Source: Mikania micrantha
Taxonomy: Eukaryota > Streptophyta > Magnoliopsida > Asterales > Asteraceae
DNA length: 64,000 nt
Direction: 5' to 3'
NCBI GenBank assembly: GCA_009363875.1
Contig: CM018680.1
Span: 75,209,811 to 75,273,810 of the forward strand
Part shown: piece by piece, positions 32,130 to 43,196 of the stretch
Position numbering within the stretch: position 1 is the first letter of the stretch
Layout: each line of letters starts with the position of its first letter
Made by a program: the position numbers and the translations under genes
The notes under the pieces: generated by a model
What the model was told of the DNA's origin: nothing
Seen by the model: the letters and a program-made list of their open reading frames with translations, nothing else
The model's database searches: none

Positions 32130-34652
32130 TTAGTTAGCATTTTTGGTACCATCCATTTTCACCCATTCATAACGCCCCGGGAGAGGCTTGTCATTCACAG
32201 GGTCAAAGTTGTACCTGCAAAACATTTTAAACAAATAAATAACCAATTTGAAATCATGTAGAAGTGGAAAGTTAAATTGGGTGAAGTTTATGAGTTTATT
32301 TACATTAATGGTCAAGTAAAGAAAAAAGTTAGCCAAATAGGAAACTAGTCAAAACAAGTTTACAGCTTTCCAGTCTATTAGTGAGTATATTAGACCCGTT
32401 ACATTGCTATTCAAATAATAATATTTTAGAATTAATATTAATGCATAAATTATTGACAAAAAATCAACCAAAAAGTGTTTGTTGATCAACCCAACCAGAC
32501 CCATTCACTTTGATCCATGTCCCATTCCACTGTGACCCATGTTTATAGATGACCCATTCCAATCCAAACCTCTTTGGCCCGTCATCCAACCCACCAGATG
32601 ACTCATTTCAATCCAAACCTCTTTGGTCCGCCACCCAACCCACCAGCCGAAATTGGTACCTATAGGATCATCTAATTAGATTGCATAAATAAAGAACATA
32701 TACTTTTCAATAAATAGTTGCTGCTGTTGCTTTTCTGGCTCGGTAAAGAACTCATCCATTTCAACTGTTAAAGGGATGTGACTTGGTGCTGAACTTTGAA
32801 CTCGGTAATTGGCATTATTAGAATAAGTTCGTTTCGAAGAAGATCCAGGAGTGCTTATAGAGTCTGGATCCCTAATCAAATTGCACGGTGTTGTTTCTCG
32901 GGTGCTTCTGTTACAAAAATAAATAAATATAAAAATAAATAATACTTTTTTTCAAATAAAACAAATGACAATTAGCACTGGCTCAATTTCTTAGAATGTT
33001 ACTCCAAAAGAGGTGTTGCAACCACTACATCTAATTCCATAAAGTAAAAGTGTTCTTATAAGATAACCTAATAAGATTCCTTCTTGGGCCCCAAGGGTCC
33101 AGCAAGTGTCAAATAATATATAAGAAATAATGATCCCAATAACAAATCATAAAACTTAATTTTGCATGATTGAAGTAACACAAAGGTATCCAATGAAATG
33201 ATGTCATTAAAGCGGGTTCATTTGATAATTATTTATGAGTTATAAAATCATAAAAGTCAAAACACAAGAGCCAAAAGAGCATTCAAAATTCATGATCAAT
33301 TTAAGACTAGATATGAAAATTCTACAGTCTTTAAAATTGACATAATTTCTACCCTTCCCAGTTTCAAGAACTCGCGTATATGAACAAGGATTTAATTTGT
33401 AATAAAAGTGCATTTGGATTTTAACATTCAAGATTTAACAAAACCAAAATTTGAAATTAGAACAAGATATCAAAAAATAAATAAACAAATAAATAAATAA
33501 ATAAATAAAATAAAAAAAGATCTCTGTGTGAAAAGAATGATTCATGGAACATATAAAACTAGATTTCTCAGAAACCACATATATGAAGTATGAACAAGGG
33601 TTTAATTTGTAATAAAAGTGGCATTTGGATATGTTAACATTTAAGTTCATGAAAAATGTAACAACTTCAAAGTTTTAGAACAAAAAAGAATGATTCCTGA
33701 ACAAAATAAAACAAGATTTTTATTATCTGAAAGTTAAAACCCCTTTTATCAAAACTTGGGGGAAAATTGTAAAGAAAAAAAAAAGGAAAGTTTTTTTTAA
33801 AAAAAAAACTTTCTTTCATTGCAGTCTGCAACAACTAACGAGTGACAGATAGCAGAAAAAGCCCTTTTGGAAGAGCCTTTTTCAGAGAAAGAAAAATATA
33901 CTCGATAAACAGATGTTCAAACATGAAGAACCTTACTTTTATTAATATGCAATCATTATTCATTTCAGAACAAAAATTTAATCGAAACTGGCTGACAGAT
34001 TCAAGATCGTGCACACTTTTAATCAAAAAAGTCACAATTAAAACTATTCACTAATTATAATTAGGGAAAATGGTAACTGGATCACAATTAAAAATTCAAT
34101 GTCAGAAAATTAATCAGAAATCAAAACCCCCAAAAACCCAAAATTAATCGGGAAAAAACACAAAATAAAAACCCTAATTCAAAAAATTCATTGAATCGGA
34201 AAAGCAATAAACGATAAAATTAACGATATTCACCTTCCTCTGCCTTCAATTTCCAGCATATTCTCTCCAAACGAACCTTCATCATCGATTCCGAAACCTT
34301 CAGCATCACTAATCACACGCTCATGACGAATCTCCTCTTTTCGATCACTCAATTTCTTAACAGAACCAGATGAATTCGCAGAAGTAACCCTAACCCCAGA
34401 CGAATTAGCTCCTTTAAAAGAGCTTTTATTTGACTTCTGTGGAACCCGATTCTCCTTTTGTCTCTTTGGGGCAGTCGGCTTAACAAGACGGCGACTGCGG
34501 AGTTGAATGTAGGAGCCGGCGGCAGTAGAAGACCCGGCCGCTTTCTGTAGAGCTAGTGTTTTGGCCCGTGTACGGACGCCGGCGTAAGAAGGGATATCGA
34601 TTAAAGAAACTTCGCCGGCAGTTTTCGAGTTCCGGCCGATGTATTTGCCCAT
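32130..34652 (-). CDS. KRP: Kip-related protein (CDK inhibitor, ICK/KRP), KRP3/4/5-like
   Basis: CDS is complement(join(32130..32214, 32704..32907, 34234..34652)), GT-AG introns, 235 codons. It begins MGKYIGRN, a typical KRP start. Conserved blocks are GVRTRAKTLAL (25-35), SYIQLRSRRL (47-56) and TTPCNLI (about 144-150). The C-terminal CDK inhibitory domain (189-229) has EMDEFF, FIEKYNFDPVND and PLPGRYEWVK, the helix and strand that bind CDK and cyclin D. Family members inhibit CDKA-cyclin D complexes in the nucleus and promote cell-cycle exit or endoreduplication. Splices fall at R140 and K208 and keep the CDI domain intact. Length is usual for the family. The N-terminus resembles KRP3, KRP4 and KRP5; which one needs a tree. 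No disabling change is seen. Confidence 0.95.
32549..32646. repeat. 49-bp tandem duplication in KRP intron 2
   Basis: Two units (32549-32597, 32598-32646) share CAATCCAAACCTCTTTGG and CCAACCCACCAG. They sit in a CCCATT-rich remnant of the hAT-type MITE family. Confidence 0.75.
33370..33645. repeat. Direct repeat in KRP intron 1
   Basis: Two copies of about 60 bp (about 33378-33435 and 33588-33645) share TTTAATTTGTAATAAAAGTG and CATTTGGAT. They are separated by an (AAAT)n-rich stretch at 33474-33520. Confidence 0.7.
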
Positions 34653-35219
34653 TTGTTACCGTCTCCTTTAGCTACTTTGTGAGTGGAGTGGTCTTATGAT
34701 CGGAAAATCATCACCGGCGACGGGTTCGATGCGAGAGATCGATGGATATCCTGAAGGGTTTTAGTTGAGAGAGAGAGATTTGGCTTGAAAGGCGAGTATT
34801 TGGGGGAAAAAGATGATTCGAGGGTTTTAACTATTTGAATGTTAATTTATTGGGAATATGACAATACCAATAAAAGGTACCTCCTTATTCCTTAAGATTT
34901 AATATCCAAAATAATAATTAATGTTTTTGTTTTTGTAAAAATTGGCTACTATTATACCCCTTTTAGGATCTCTTTCTAGATGAATTCAGTTTGATTCCTA
35001 ATATTTATACACTACCCATCTTTTAGACATCATTTTTATATTAAATCAATTAAATTATACTCACATCACTTTTATTCTTACATATTTTTTAAATACTTTT
35101 TTATGTTAAAAAATATAAAAAATTGTGTTATTCATACACTGGTGTACCAATATCCATACCATTCGGTAAAATTTAAAGGTCAAATTAGGATATCAGGTGT
35201 AAGGGTATCCAACATTTTT
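34653..35219. other. KRP upstream region
   Basis: Read on the minus strand, a CTCTCTCTC tract lies about 110 bp before the start codon, common in plant leaders. No promoter element is assigned. Confidence 0.4.
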
Positions 35220-35510
35220 GAAGGGTGATTTTTATTACTCGAATCCAGAATTTCGGATTCAGATATCAAATTCAGAAAGAAAAAACAAATAAAAATATAT
35301 TTCTGATATCCGAAATATTGGAAAAATTATCTGAATATCCAAAAAAATAACTATTTTGGATAGTTAAGATATCTGAATTATCCAAATTTTTTCAAAACTG
35401 GTATCCGAATTCAAATCTGAACTTCTGGATATCATAATTATTTAGATATTTTATATTCGAATTTTCGGATATTTCGAATTCGGATACGGATTTTCTTCAA
35501 CACCCCTACT
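35220..35510. repeat. GGATATC/TTCGGAT-rich repeat, possible hAT MITE
   Basis: It ends TTCAACACCCCTA, which reverse-complemented is TAGGGGTGTTGAA, a common hAT-MITE end. The left end AAGGGTGATTTTT is a weak inverted match. The interior is filled with TTCGGATAT and ATCCGAAT words that can pair with each other. Confidence 0.4.
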
Positions 35511-35707
35511 AAAATTCACAAACCCATCTATTTTAAATTTAATGATGTTATTTATTTTTATTCTTAATTTTTATTTTTAAAAAACAGTGTTTGAAGCTTA
35601 TGAAAGACATGTTTGATGTAATTTAATTGAAGTGAGTATTGGTTGTGGTAAAAAACAAATAAATAATAAACCCAATTCAAGTGTTAGAAGATTAAACTAG
35701 GATATAA

Positions 35708-37694
35708 GAGCACACGGAGTGGGGGTTAGGGATGAGCCGGGGAGCATTACACCGATCTGGGGCCGGCCGGGAATATCGGGCCCCCGGAAACGGGGTGGGG
35801 GATTTCGGGGAGTCCTCACCGAATGAGGCCGAACGTGGGGAGGGGAAAAATATAGCCGTTGGGTCGACCGTTTGAGGGTTTTAAAAAAAATAAAATAAAA
35901 TAAATCAAACTCTATAAAATTTCACCATTTTTTACATCAAAACTCACACTCTTTATCATTTTCTTCTTTCATTCTACAATCAAAATAAAGTTTAAACCAA
36001 TGGATCCGTTTACGTTTGAGCTTCCCCCATTTGAAAGTAAATCGTCAAGTTATGAAGAAGACGATATCAATATCACACAACAAAACTTTCAGTTTTTGTC
36101 AACCTTTGTGGCCACGAGTTTAAACGAGTTTGGATCCACCGCATCCTCTTCTAGAAGGTATAAACAATTTTTTTAGTATATTTGTTTTTTTATTATGTTT
36201 ATTACAATATATATGTTACAATATTTTTAAAAGGTATATATGTCGGGACGATCATGTCGAATCAAACAAGAGGCTTGTTGATCATTATTTTAGCACCGAA
36301 ACCAACCCAACATTCACCAATGAATTATTTGAAAGAAGATTTCGTATGCCTAGAGATTTATTTTTGCGTATCGTAGACGATGTTGAAATGAATTACCAAT
36401 ACTTTCAAACATCGTTTGATGCAAGAGGTCATCAAAGTTTTACTGCACTTCAAAAGTGCACGTATGCAATACGGCAGTTAGCTTACGGTGACGCTCTATA
36501 TGCTCTTGATGAGTATTTACAAATGTCTGTAAGAACGTCGCGTGAAAGCCTCAACCAATTTTGTGACGGTGTTATTTGTTTGTATTCAAAAGAATTTCTT
36601 CGAAAACCCACTTACAATGATGTTCAGTTGCTATACCAAGCGCATTCTGAAAGACACAAATTTTCCCGGGGATGTTGGGAAGTATAGATTGTACGCATTG
36701 GGTTTGGAAGAATTGTCCGATTGAATGGCGCGGACAATACACACGGGGTGATTACAAGGTTCCGATAGTGATGCTTGAAGCGGTGGCATCACAAGACACT
36801 TGGTTTTGGCATGCTTTCTTTGGACCTTCCGGTTCCAACAATGAACTCAACGTTCTTGATCGTTCTTATGTTTTCAGCAATATACTTGATGGATCAGCCC
36901 AAAAGTGCCCGTTTATGGTTAACGACGTCGAATACAAGCTTGGATGTTATCTTGGTGATGGTATTTATCCTAGTTGGGCAACTATAGTGAAATCGTTGCA
37001 GCATCCTCCCAAAAATGATTTAAAACGTCATGGATTCAAGAGAGCACAAGAGGCTGCACGAAAGGATGTTGAAAGAGCTTTCGGTGTTTTGAAGGGAAAA
37101 TGGAATATATTGCATCGTCCTGCAAAGCAAATGCATCCATGAAGTTTACGAAAAATTATGTATGCTTTTATCATTCTACACAATATGATTTTAAAATGGA
37201 ATGGGTCAGCAATATCACCAGAACACATAGAGGACCCTCCTAGCGATGAACAGCCTGAAGAAGACATTCTTTATCAACTACGATCAAGAACAACGCACGA
37301 AAACCTTCGAGCCGACCTTATCGAGCATTTGGAGCATTTATCGCAGCAATATCACGCCAATAACCTAAATAACTATTATTTTAAATGTCCTTAATCGTTG
37401 TTGCTTATTTTTTTATAATCGTTGTGTTTTTTTAATTTAATGTAATATCTTTTTAATTTAATGTAATATCTTTTTAATTTAATGTAATATCTTTTTAAAT
37501 TTTAATGTAATTTTATATTTTATTTTTTAATGAATCTATTTAATTTTTATTAAAATAAATCATTAAAAAATGTGGGGAAAAATGGGAAAAAGTGGGACGA
37601 CACCATGCAAAATGGGGAAAAGTGGGAAAAACTGATTTGGCGCAGATGTGGTAATGAGGAAAAGTGGGGAAAAGTGGGATGACTCTTTGTGGCC
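35708..37694 (+). mobile_element. PIF/Harbinger element, 1987 bp
   Basis: It is flanked by TAA on both sides (35705-35707, 37695-37697), the expected 3-bp duplication. The ends GAGCACACGGAGTG and, reverse-complemented, GGCCACAAAGAGTC are imperfect inverted repeats. It holds a transposase gene but no room for the Myb-like second protein of autonomous Harbingers. Confidence 0.8.
36000..37394 (+). pseudogene. Harbinger transposase (DDE_Tnp_4), frameshifted
   Basis: Exon 1 (36000-36157) starts MDPFTFELPPFES. A 76-bp GT-AG intron (36158-36233) keeps the frame into RYICRDDHVESN. The helix-rich N-terminal part (FRMPRDLFLRIVDDV) and the DDE core follow. The core has D in MLGSIDCTHW, D in YLGDGIYP and E in VERAFGVLKGKW. 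A frameshift near 36661-36671 puts the second half in another frame, and TGA at 37141-37143 interrupts the C-terminal part. The catalytic triad itself is preserved. It would recognise the element's ends together with a Myb-like partner, which is missing here. Recently dead. Confidence 0.85.
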
Positions 37695-37800
37695 TAAGGA
37701 GTTTAAAATTTCTAGACTTTTAAGCTATTAATTTACATAACTTTTATTTAAAATATTGACTAAATAGTTATATAAATACGTTCTATTATATATAAATTTA

Positions 37801-38005
37801 TATATAAGAGGGTGAGGTTAATGCACAAAGTGATAATTTTATAAAAAGTATAAAAAACAAAGTGTTTTTATAATATTAACAAAATGCTATTATAATATTT
37901 AACGGTTACTTGTTAATAATAGCACTTTGTTATTTATAAAAGCACTTTGTTTTTTACATTTTTTTGCAAAACTACCAATTTGTATTTGATCCTAACACTA
38001 TATAA
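37801..38005. mobile_element. MITE with about 64-bp terminal inverted repeats
   Basis: The left arm (from TATATAAGAGGGTGAGGTTA) and the reverse complement of the right arm (from CTTATATAGTGTTAGGATCA) align over about 64 bp and end in AACAAAGTG. The centre is AT-rich. The ends belong to the TATATA...GGTT type seen at 2041 and 5781. Confidence 0.65.
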
Positions 38006-38522
38006 GAAGTGTAATAATATATATATACATATATATATATATATATGTATAATTAACTATAAAATTAGAAGACCGTCTCAAAATAGAAAAATTTATCGTT
38101 AGTTAAGCTCCAGCTTTAAAGAAAAAAAAAAGCTAAACAAATTGAGCTTAAACTATGTTAAGTAAACTAAACCAAACTCAACATGTTAGCCTTATATGTA
38201 ACTTTCACATCTATTAAAAAATCAAAACACTCACACGATTTGAAGCATAAAGCGATTAGCATATTAAATATGAGTTGTAATCAATCTACTTACGAACAAA
38301 TAAAATAGATTAAAATAAGGTTGATGGTTTTATCTTATAGTTTTTTTAATCTTTATATTAGTTAAAATAGGTTGATGTTGAGTTATGAAGTTAAAGAGAT
38401 TAAATAGTAAAGCATCACATGCAATATGTGAACAAAACGAGTTAAGCATATCAGCACAAAAATAATCATGTTTGTTAAACATGCGTAGAGTTGTTCAAAT
38501 GGTTGTACTTTTATCAAAAATA
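38006..38522. other. Intergenic, nothing recognised
   Basis: AT-rich sequence with a TA/CA microsatellite at about 38017-38048. Confidence 0.5.
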
Positions 38523-38831
38523 CAGGGCCGGCTCTAAGAATTGGCGTACCCAGGATGAGCCGGAAAAAAATGTCCTCTAGCGAATTCCAATATTAAAGTG
38601 GAGGTGTTCAAAAAACCAAAAACCGTTTAATACCGAAAACCGAAACATATTCGTAACTGAAAAAATCGAACCGAATTCTGAATTCGGTTTTCGTTTTGGT
38701 TATAGCTGTATCCAAATTCCGAATTCAGTTCGGTACCTAACCGTACCCAAATTTCAGTTTTTAATTCCAATTTTTTTATGAATTTGATTTGTTTGGTTAA
38801 CCGATTAAACCGAATTCAAATTCAAATCTAT

Positions 38832-38987
38832 TAACCTTGTGGAGATAGCCTAGTGATAATTTCTCCACAAGGCCACCGACCTAGGTGTTTGCGTCCGCGG
38901 TTTACCCGTTCCCCCCGGTTAGTCGGGCATTGGGGGGGACCCGTGGTTTACCACGCAAGTGGGTTCCCCGGTCATCAAATAAAAAAA
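38832..38987 (+). mobile_element. tRNA-derived SINE with at least 12-bp TSD
   Basis: It is flanked by ATTCAAATCTAT (38820-38831 and 38988-38999) and ends in an A tail. GATAGCCTAGTGATAA is a good A box. The body is GC-rich, unlike its surroundings. A canonical B box is not obvious. Confidence 0.75.
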
Positions 38988-39019
38988 ATTCAAATCTATC
39001 ATCTTATTAATAATATATA

Positions 39020-39260
39020 AGATCAAATTTAGTTTACTCGGTTGAATTCGGTTTATTCAGATCGGTTTATTTGGTTTTTAATCGGTTCATTTGGTTTTGA
39101 TCGGTTTATTCGATTGAATTCGGTTTATTTGATTGAATTCAGTTTATTTGGATCGGTTTATTCGAATTTTAAGCGGTTTATTTGGCTTTCAATTTGTTTA
39201 TTTTGTTTTAACCGAAATTAGAACCGGACCACTTCTTGAATTCGGTTCGGTTTTTTGATA
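39020..39260. repeat. CGGTTTATT-rich degenerate repeats
   Basis: The words CGGTTTATT, GAATTCGG and GATCGG recur many times. They sit opposite complementary words on the left (ACCGAATT) and could form an inverted array of a hAT MITE interior. Confidence 0.45.
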
Positions 39261-39450
39261 GGGAAAAAATTGAAAACCGATTAAACCAGGCCAAATAAAC
39301 CGTTAACTGAACCAATGAACATATTTAGTTTAAAGGGCATGAAAGTAACTTCCTATACTTTAAAAAAATAATTTTTTGCACCCATTAAATAATGTGTTTA
39401 TAAATACTTTTTTTAATTCACTTCGTTTTATTAATTTTCATTTGAGTGAA

Positions 39451-39878
39451 TCTCTATATCTATCTATCTATCTATATTAATAAATAAAAATAAAATGTGT
39501 CACACGTCATTATCATAGACTATCCTTATAATAATTTTCATGTCTCTCTAATATTAAATACATCCATATTCTATAATAATAATATTAAATATTAAATATT
39601 CTTTATACATTTTATATTAAAAAATGTTTTTAAAACATTAAAAAATGTATTAATTTTAAAAAAGTACATTTTTTTAGAATCCAAATTATTATGAAATATA
39701 AAATATTCGATAATATTTTTTTCAAAACGAAATGTTCAAAAAACAAACTTTAATAAACTTAGTGTTTAAATAAATATTATAATTATTTTATTAAACTATA
39801 TAAACTTTTAATCATATTATTATTGACTATTTATTATTTTTTTATTAAATCCATGTAATATACGGGGTATTAACCTAG
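39451..39878 (+). mobile_element. Non-autonomous Helitron, copy 5
   Basis: It starts TCTCTATATCTATC after an A and ends CTAG before a T. CCATGTAATATACGGGG lies about 9 bp before the CTAG. 428 bp, AT-rich, no coding sequence. Confidence 0.65.
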
Positions 39879-39965
39879 TATACGTATATATAAAAATTTT
39901 TGTGTCCACATAAAAAATGGGCCCGGGACGGGGCTCGGGTTTGCCCCTCCCCCGAGCCGCCCATG

Positions 39966-40519
39966 AGAAAAAACTTGGAAATAAACTCATATGATTTTGG
40001 CTCAGTTGTAAACAAGCGTAAGTGGTTCACTTCACTTTATAAATGAAACAAGCATAAAAAAGTTAAGCTCACTCATATTTCATTCATCTAAATTATTTTT
40101 ATTTATTATATGTATCATTACATATGCTCAATTATAGGCAATTATGCATACCTATAAAACCCGCAAAAAAACATAATCAAGAAATAAAAGTAATATCGTA
40201 AATATCGGCCAACAAGCATAAAATCACTCAACTTAAAGCAAATTGGTCCAACAAAGTTAAATTTCCGCTGTTTTTCATAATATTTGTTATTTTTTTTTAC
40301 CAATATTGTTGGAGTTTTGTTATTTTTCACTAATATATGTTGAAAGACAAGAATTAAATGATTCTTTGTCTGTAATATTAAAGAATAAATACCAATTTTT
40401 GATATACTTTATTATTTAAACATTATTTTTTATATATATTCGTATTAAATTTATATGTTATAAATATTTATATTTGACATGTATATTTTTTTTTCAAATA
40501 GAATTTACCAATACATATC
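39966..40519. other. Intergenic, nothing recognised
   Basis: AT-rich sequence with no supported feature. Confidence 0.5.
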
Positions 40520-42490
40520 GAGTACTTTCCATCTAGACTAAGTTTCACACCTTCCAACTCAGCTGACCTGATCACGTCTAGCGACCTATGCATATTGACT
40601 AAAAGTCATATAAAACTCACCTTCTAGTTCAAAAACTTGATGTGTGCAAAGTAGTTCAATTACAAATAACAAAAATCACAACTAACCTAAGCACTAAGTA
40701 ATACTCTAGACTCTTTAAACTAAACTACTGATAGGCAAGTGAACCTATCGAAAATAGTAAAGAAAAAGTAAGTCCGGATATTGAATCCACAGACTTCTAC
40801 AGATAGTGCTAACTAGACTCTATGACTTATCTATATAAGTTTATTTAATTAAAAGTATTGTTTTAAGGGGGTTTTTGCTGAATAAATAAACTTAAACTAC
40901 AATAATTAAATGACCTAAGAACCGATTCAAAACTAAGTAACAGAGATGAAGCAAGAAGTAACAAATGATGAAGTGACTACCTAGGGATTAACTCTATACA
41001 TGTTCAACGATTTTTAGATTGATTATTGAACTATTGTGAAACCGAGATCTTTGATTATTAACTAACAAACAACTTAGAGTATCTTCAACCTTTCTTAAAG
41101 ATATCAACTAAGATGTCTACAAGTTGCTAAATTACCGGTTTTAGTGAGTTACTTTCACAAGTTACCCAAACCATGAATGACATGTCCTAAAGACTATCTA
41201 CCTCACGGAAACGAGAGTCTCAATACACGAAAAACATGCATGGGATAATAAAGAATCTCAACTTGGATTCGGTAGGCAAAGAAATGTCTAATTGACTAGT
41301 CTTAGTCTTTTCACAAAGACTTTAACTAATAATCAAACACCCAAGACAAACCAACAAACTCTCACCTCACGACTTTTGGGTTTGGCTAAACATTTAGATT
41401 ATTTATAACCTAATCAACATTCCTATGAAACACTGCGTCTAGCAATTCATTTACTAATCAAAAACACCAAGTAATTGATCTAACATGCACCTATGTTATG
41501 AAAGACATTCATCAAAGCACATGAGGAATAAGTTGATTAAATCAATAAACAAATCTAAATATTCATACACATCCAAGAATTAAAACCAAATCGTTATGTC
41601 ATTTCATAATAACAAACATCGTTCCACAATCAATCAAATCAAACGTTAAACATGCATATTCGTTAAAAACCCTAGGTAGTTCTAATGGTTTAGCCAACAA
41701 TCATACTGAATAAACAGAAAGATCTAGTACAAAAACCAATACTAAACATCATTCAAATGAAATAAACAAGAAAAGAATGGAAACCAATCGTAGTACACCC
41801 TTCGAATCTCGATCCTAGGGCTTCCGAATGATGGTTCTTGCCTTACTTGTCTTCCCAAGCCTCTTGGTCGCCTCCAATGCTCGTTCAAAACCGTCTGTAA
41901 CCTAGAAATAAAGCATCCAGCTGTTTTTATCAATCAAAGTCGATTTTCTGAAAACTACCCCTTGTCGTGTGTCACGACGTCTTCCTCACAACCCTTCGCG
42001 CTATGCGAGGGGTGTCAGGTGACGACAAAATAGTCTGGTCAACCCACAATGATTAAGTGAGGGCATTCTTGTCTTTTCCACCCCTGTCGCGTAGCGCGAC
42101 AGGGTTTCTAGTGAGCGTCGCGTAGCGCGACGGGTATAAAAATCCAGTTTTTTGCCTTCTTGGTTTCCAGGTCCGTCCTTGCCTTACTGGGAGCTCGTTT
42201 TTTTTGTACTTTTGTGACAAATACGTACGTTTGTGACCTGCAAGCATTCATTTACAACACTGTGAAGCAACAGCTAAAATCAATTCCAAAACTAACTAAA
42301 ACTATACAGAAACTAACAAAAACTACCGAATAAACTGATGTGTTTTGCAATGCATCACCTACCGCTCTCAACCGTTCGGTCTTTCAAATCTCATCGGTTC
42401 CCATTCCCCACCCAGACAAACTAAGCTAAGTTTATCGCGTCAGGATAATCGAAGATTTGAGGTTCACGAGGTATGTCACTCGAATCACAT
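40520..42490. mobile_element. Retroelement-like non-coding segment
   Basis: The stretch is less AT-rich than its flanks and has no coding frame. GGCAAGTGAACCTATCG followed by TATTGAATCCACAGAC resembles a non-coding segment I recall from plant LTR elements, but I cannot assign a family. GC hairpins lie at 41964-42132. Boundaries are guesses. Confidence 0.3.
41964..42132. repeat. Cluster of four GC-rich hairpins
   Basis: GTCGTG-TGT-CACGAC (41964-41978). Arms CCCTTCGCG and TGCGAGGGG around CTA (41992-42012), pairing with two G-U wobbles. Arms CCCTGTCGCG and CGCGACAGGG around TAG (42082-42104), perfect over 10 bp. CGTCGCG-TAG-CGCGACG (42116-42132). Confidence 0.85.
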
Positions 42491-43196
42491 CAGGTAAATT
42501 ATGAATATTATAATAACAGGAATTCTAATATTTGAATTTGAGTTAGAATTTAATTTGTGCTTTTAATTTTTATATTATTAAACTTATTTTTGTTAAAATG
42601 TTGAGCTTGAGTAGGAACTCTCAAATAAATGATAATGTTTCTTGTTAAGCGGAGCAAACAAACTTACAAAAAAACATTTGCAAAATGATAACATGTAGAG
42701 TAGCGGAGCTTGAATAATTTTAGAGGAGGTGCAGGAGTGGAAAATTTTAAAGTGGGGATGAAATCAATACCATTAAAAATAAAAAAACTAATATATCAAC
42801 TAAAAAATTAACACTAGTGACGGCAAAAACATTGGATGGTACACACATACACTAAGCTACGCCCCTAAATATGTATGAATGCGACTAGACATGTAAAAAA
42901 AACCAATTTAAGTAATCGAGCCTGTTAGAAACCAATTTTGATACCAGTTTTTGGTTTTGGCGATAACCGACGGGTTCAAACTAGTTCACAAGTTTGGAGG
43001 CCTAACCGGTTATGAATTGGTTAAAAAAAACCAGTTATTGGGACCACCTTTAAAACAGGTAATTGGTTTGGTGAAAAAGAAATCTAGCTGTTTGGAACGG
43101 TCATATGGCCGTTAAACCACTTTTTGGGACCATTTTTCCCTAAAAAGAATGTATAAGTAGGTGGAGGTGTTTTGATTTATCACACAAATTTTGTAC
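42491..43196. other. Flank of dead hAT element
   Basis: From about 42890 the sequence is rich in ACCGGTT words, mirrored at 45170-45335. These may be the subterminal regions of the hAT element that carried the broken transposase. Confidence 0.4.

Larger units (their letters stand above)
38523..39965. mobile_element. Possible non-autonomous hAT element with nested inserts
   Basis: The left end CAGGGCCGGCTC and the reverse complement of the right end, CATGGGCGGCTC, form inverted termini like those of the hAT element at 16793. A clear 8-bp duplication is not seen. The interior holds a SINE, a CGGTTTATT-rich stretch and a Helitron. Confidence 0.4.
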
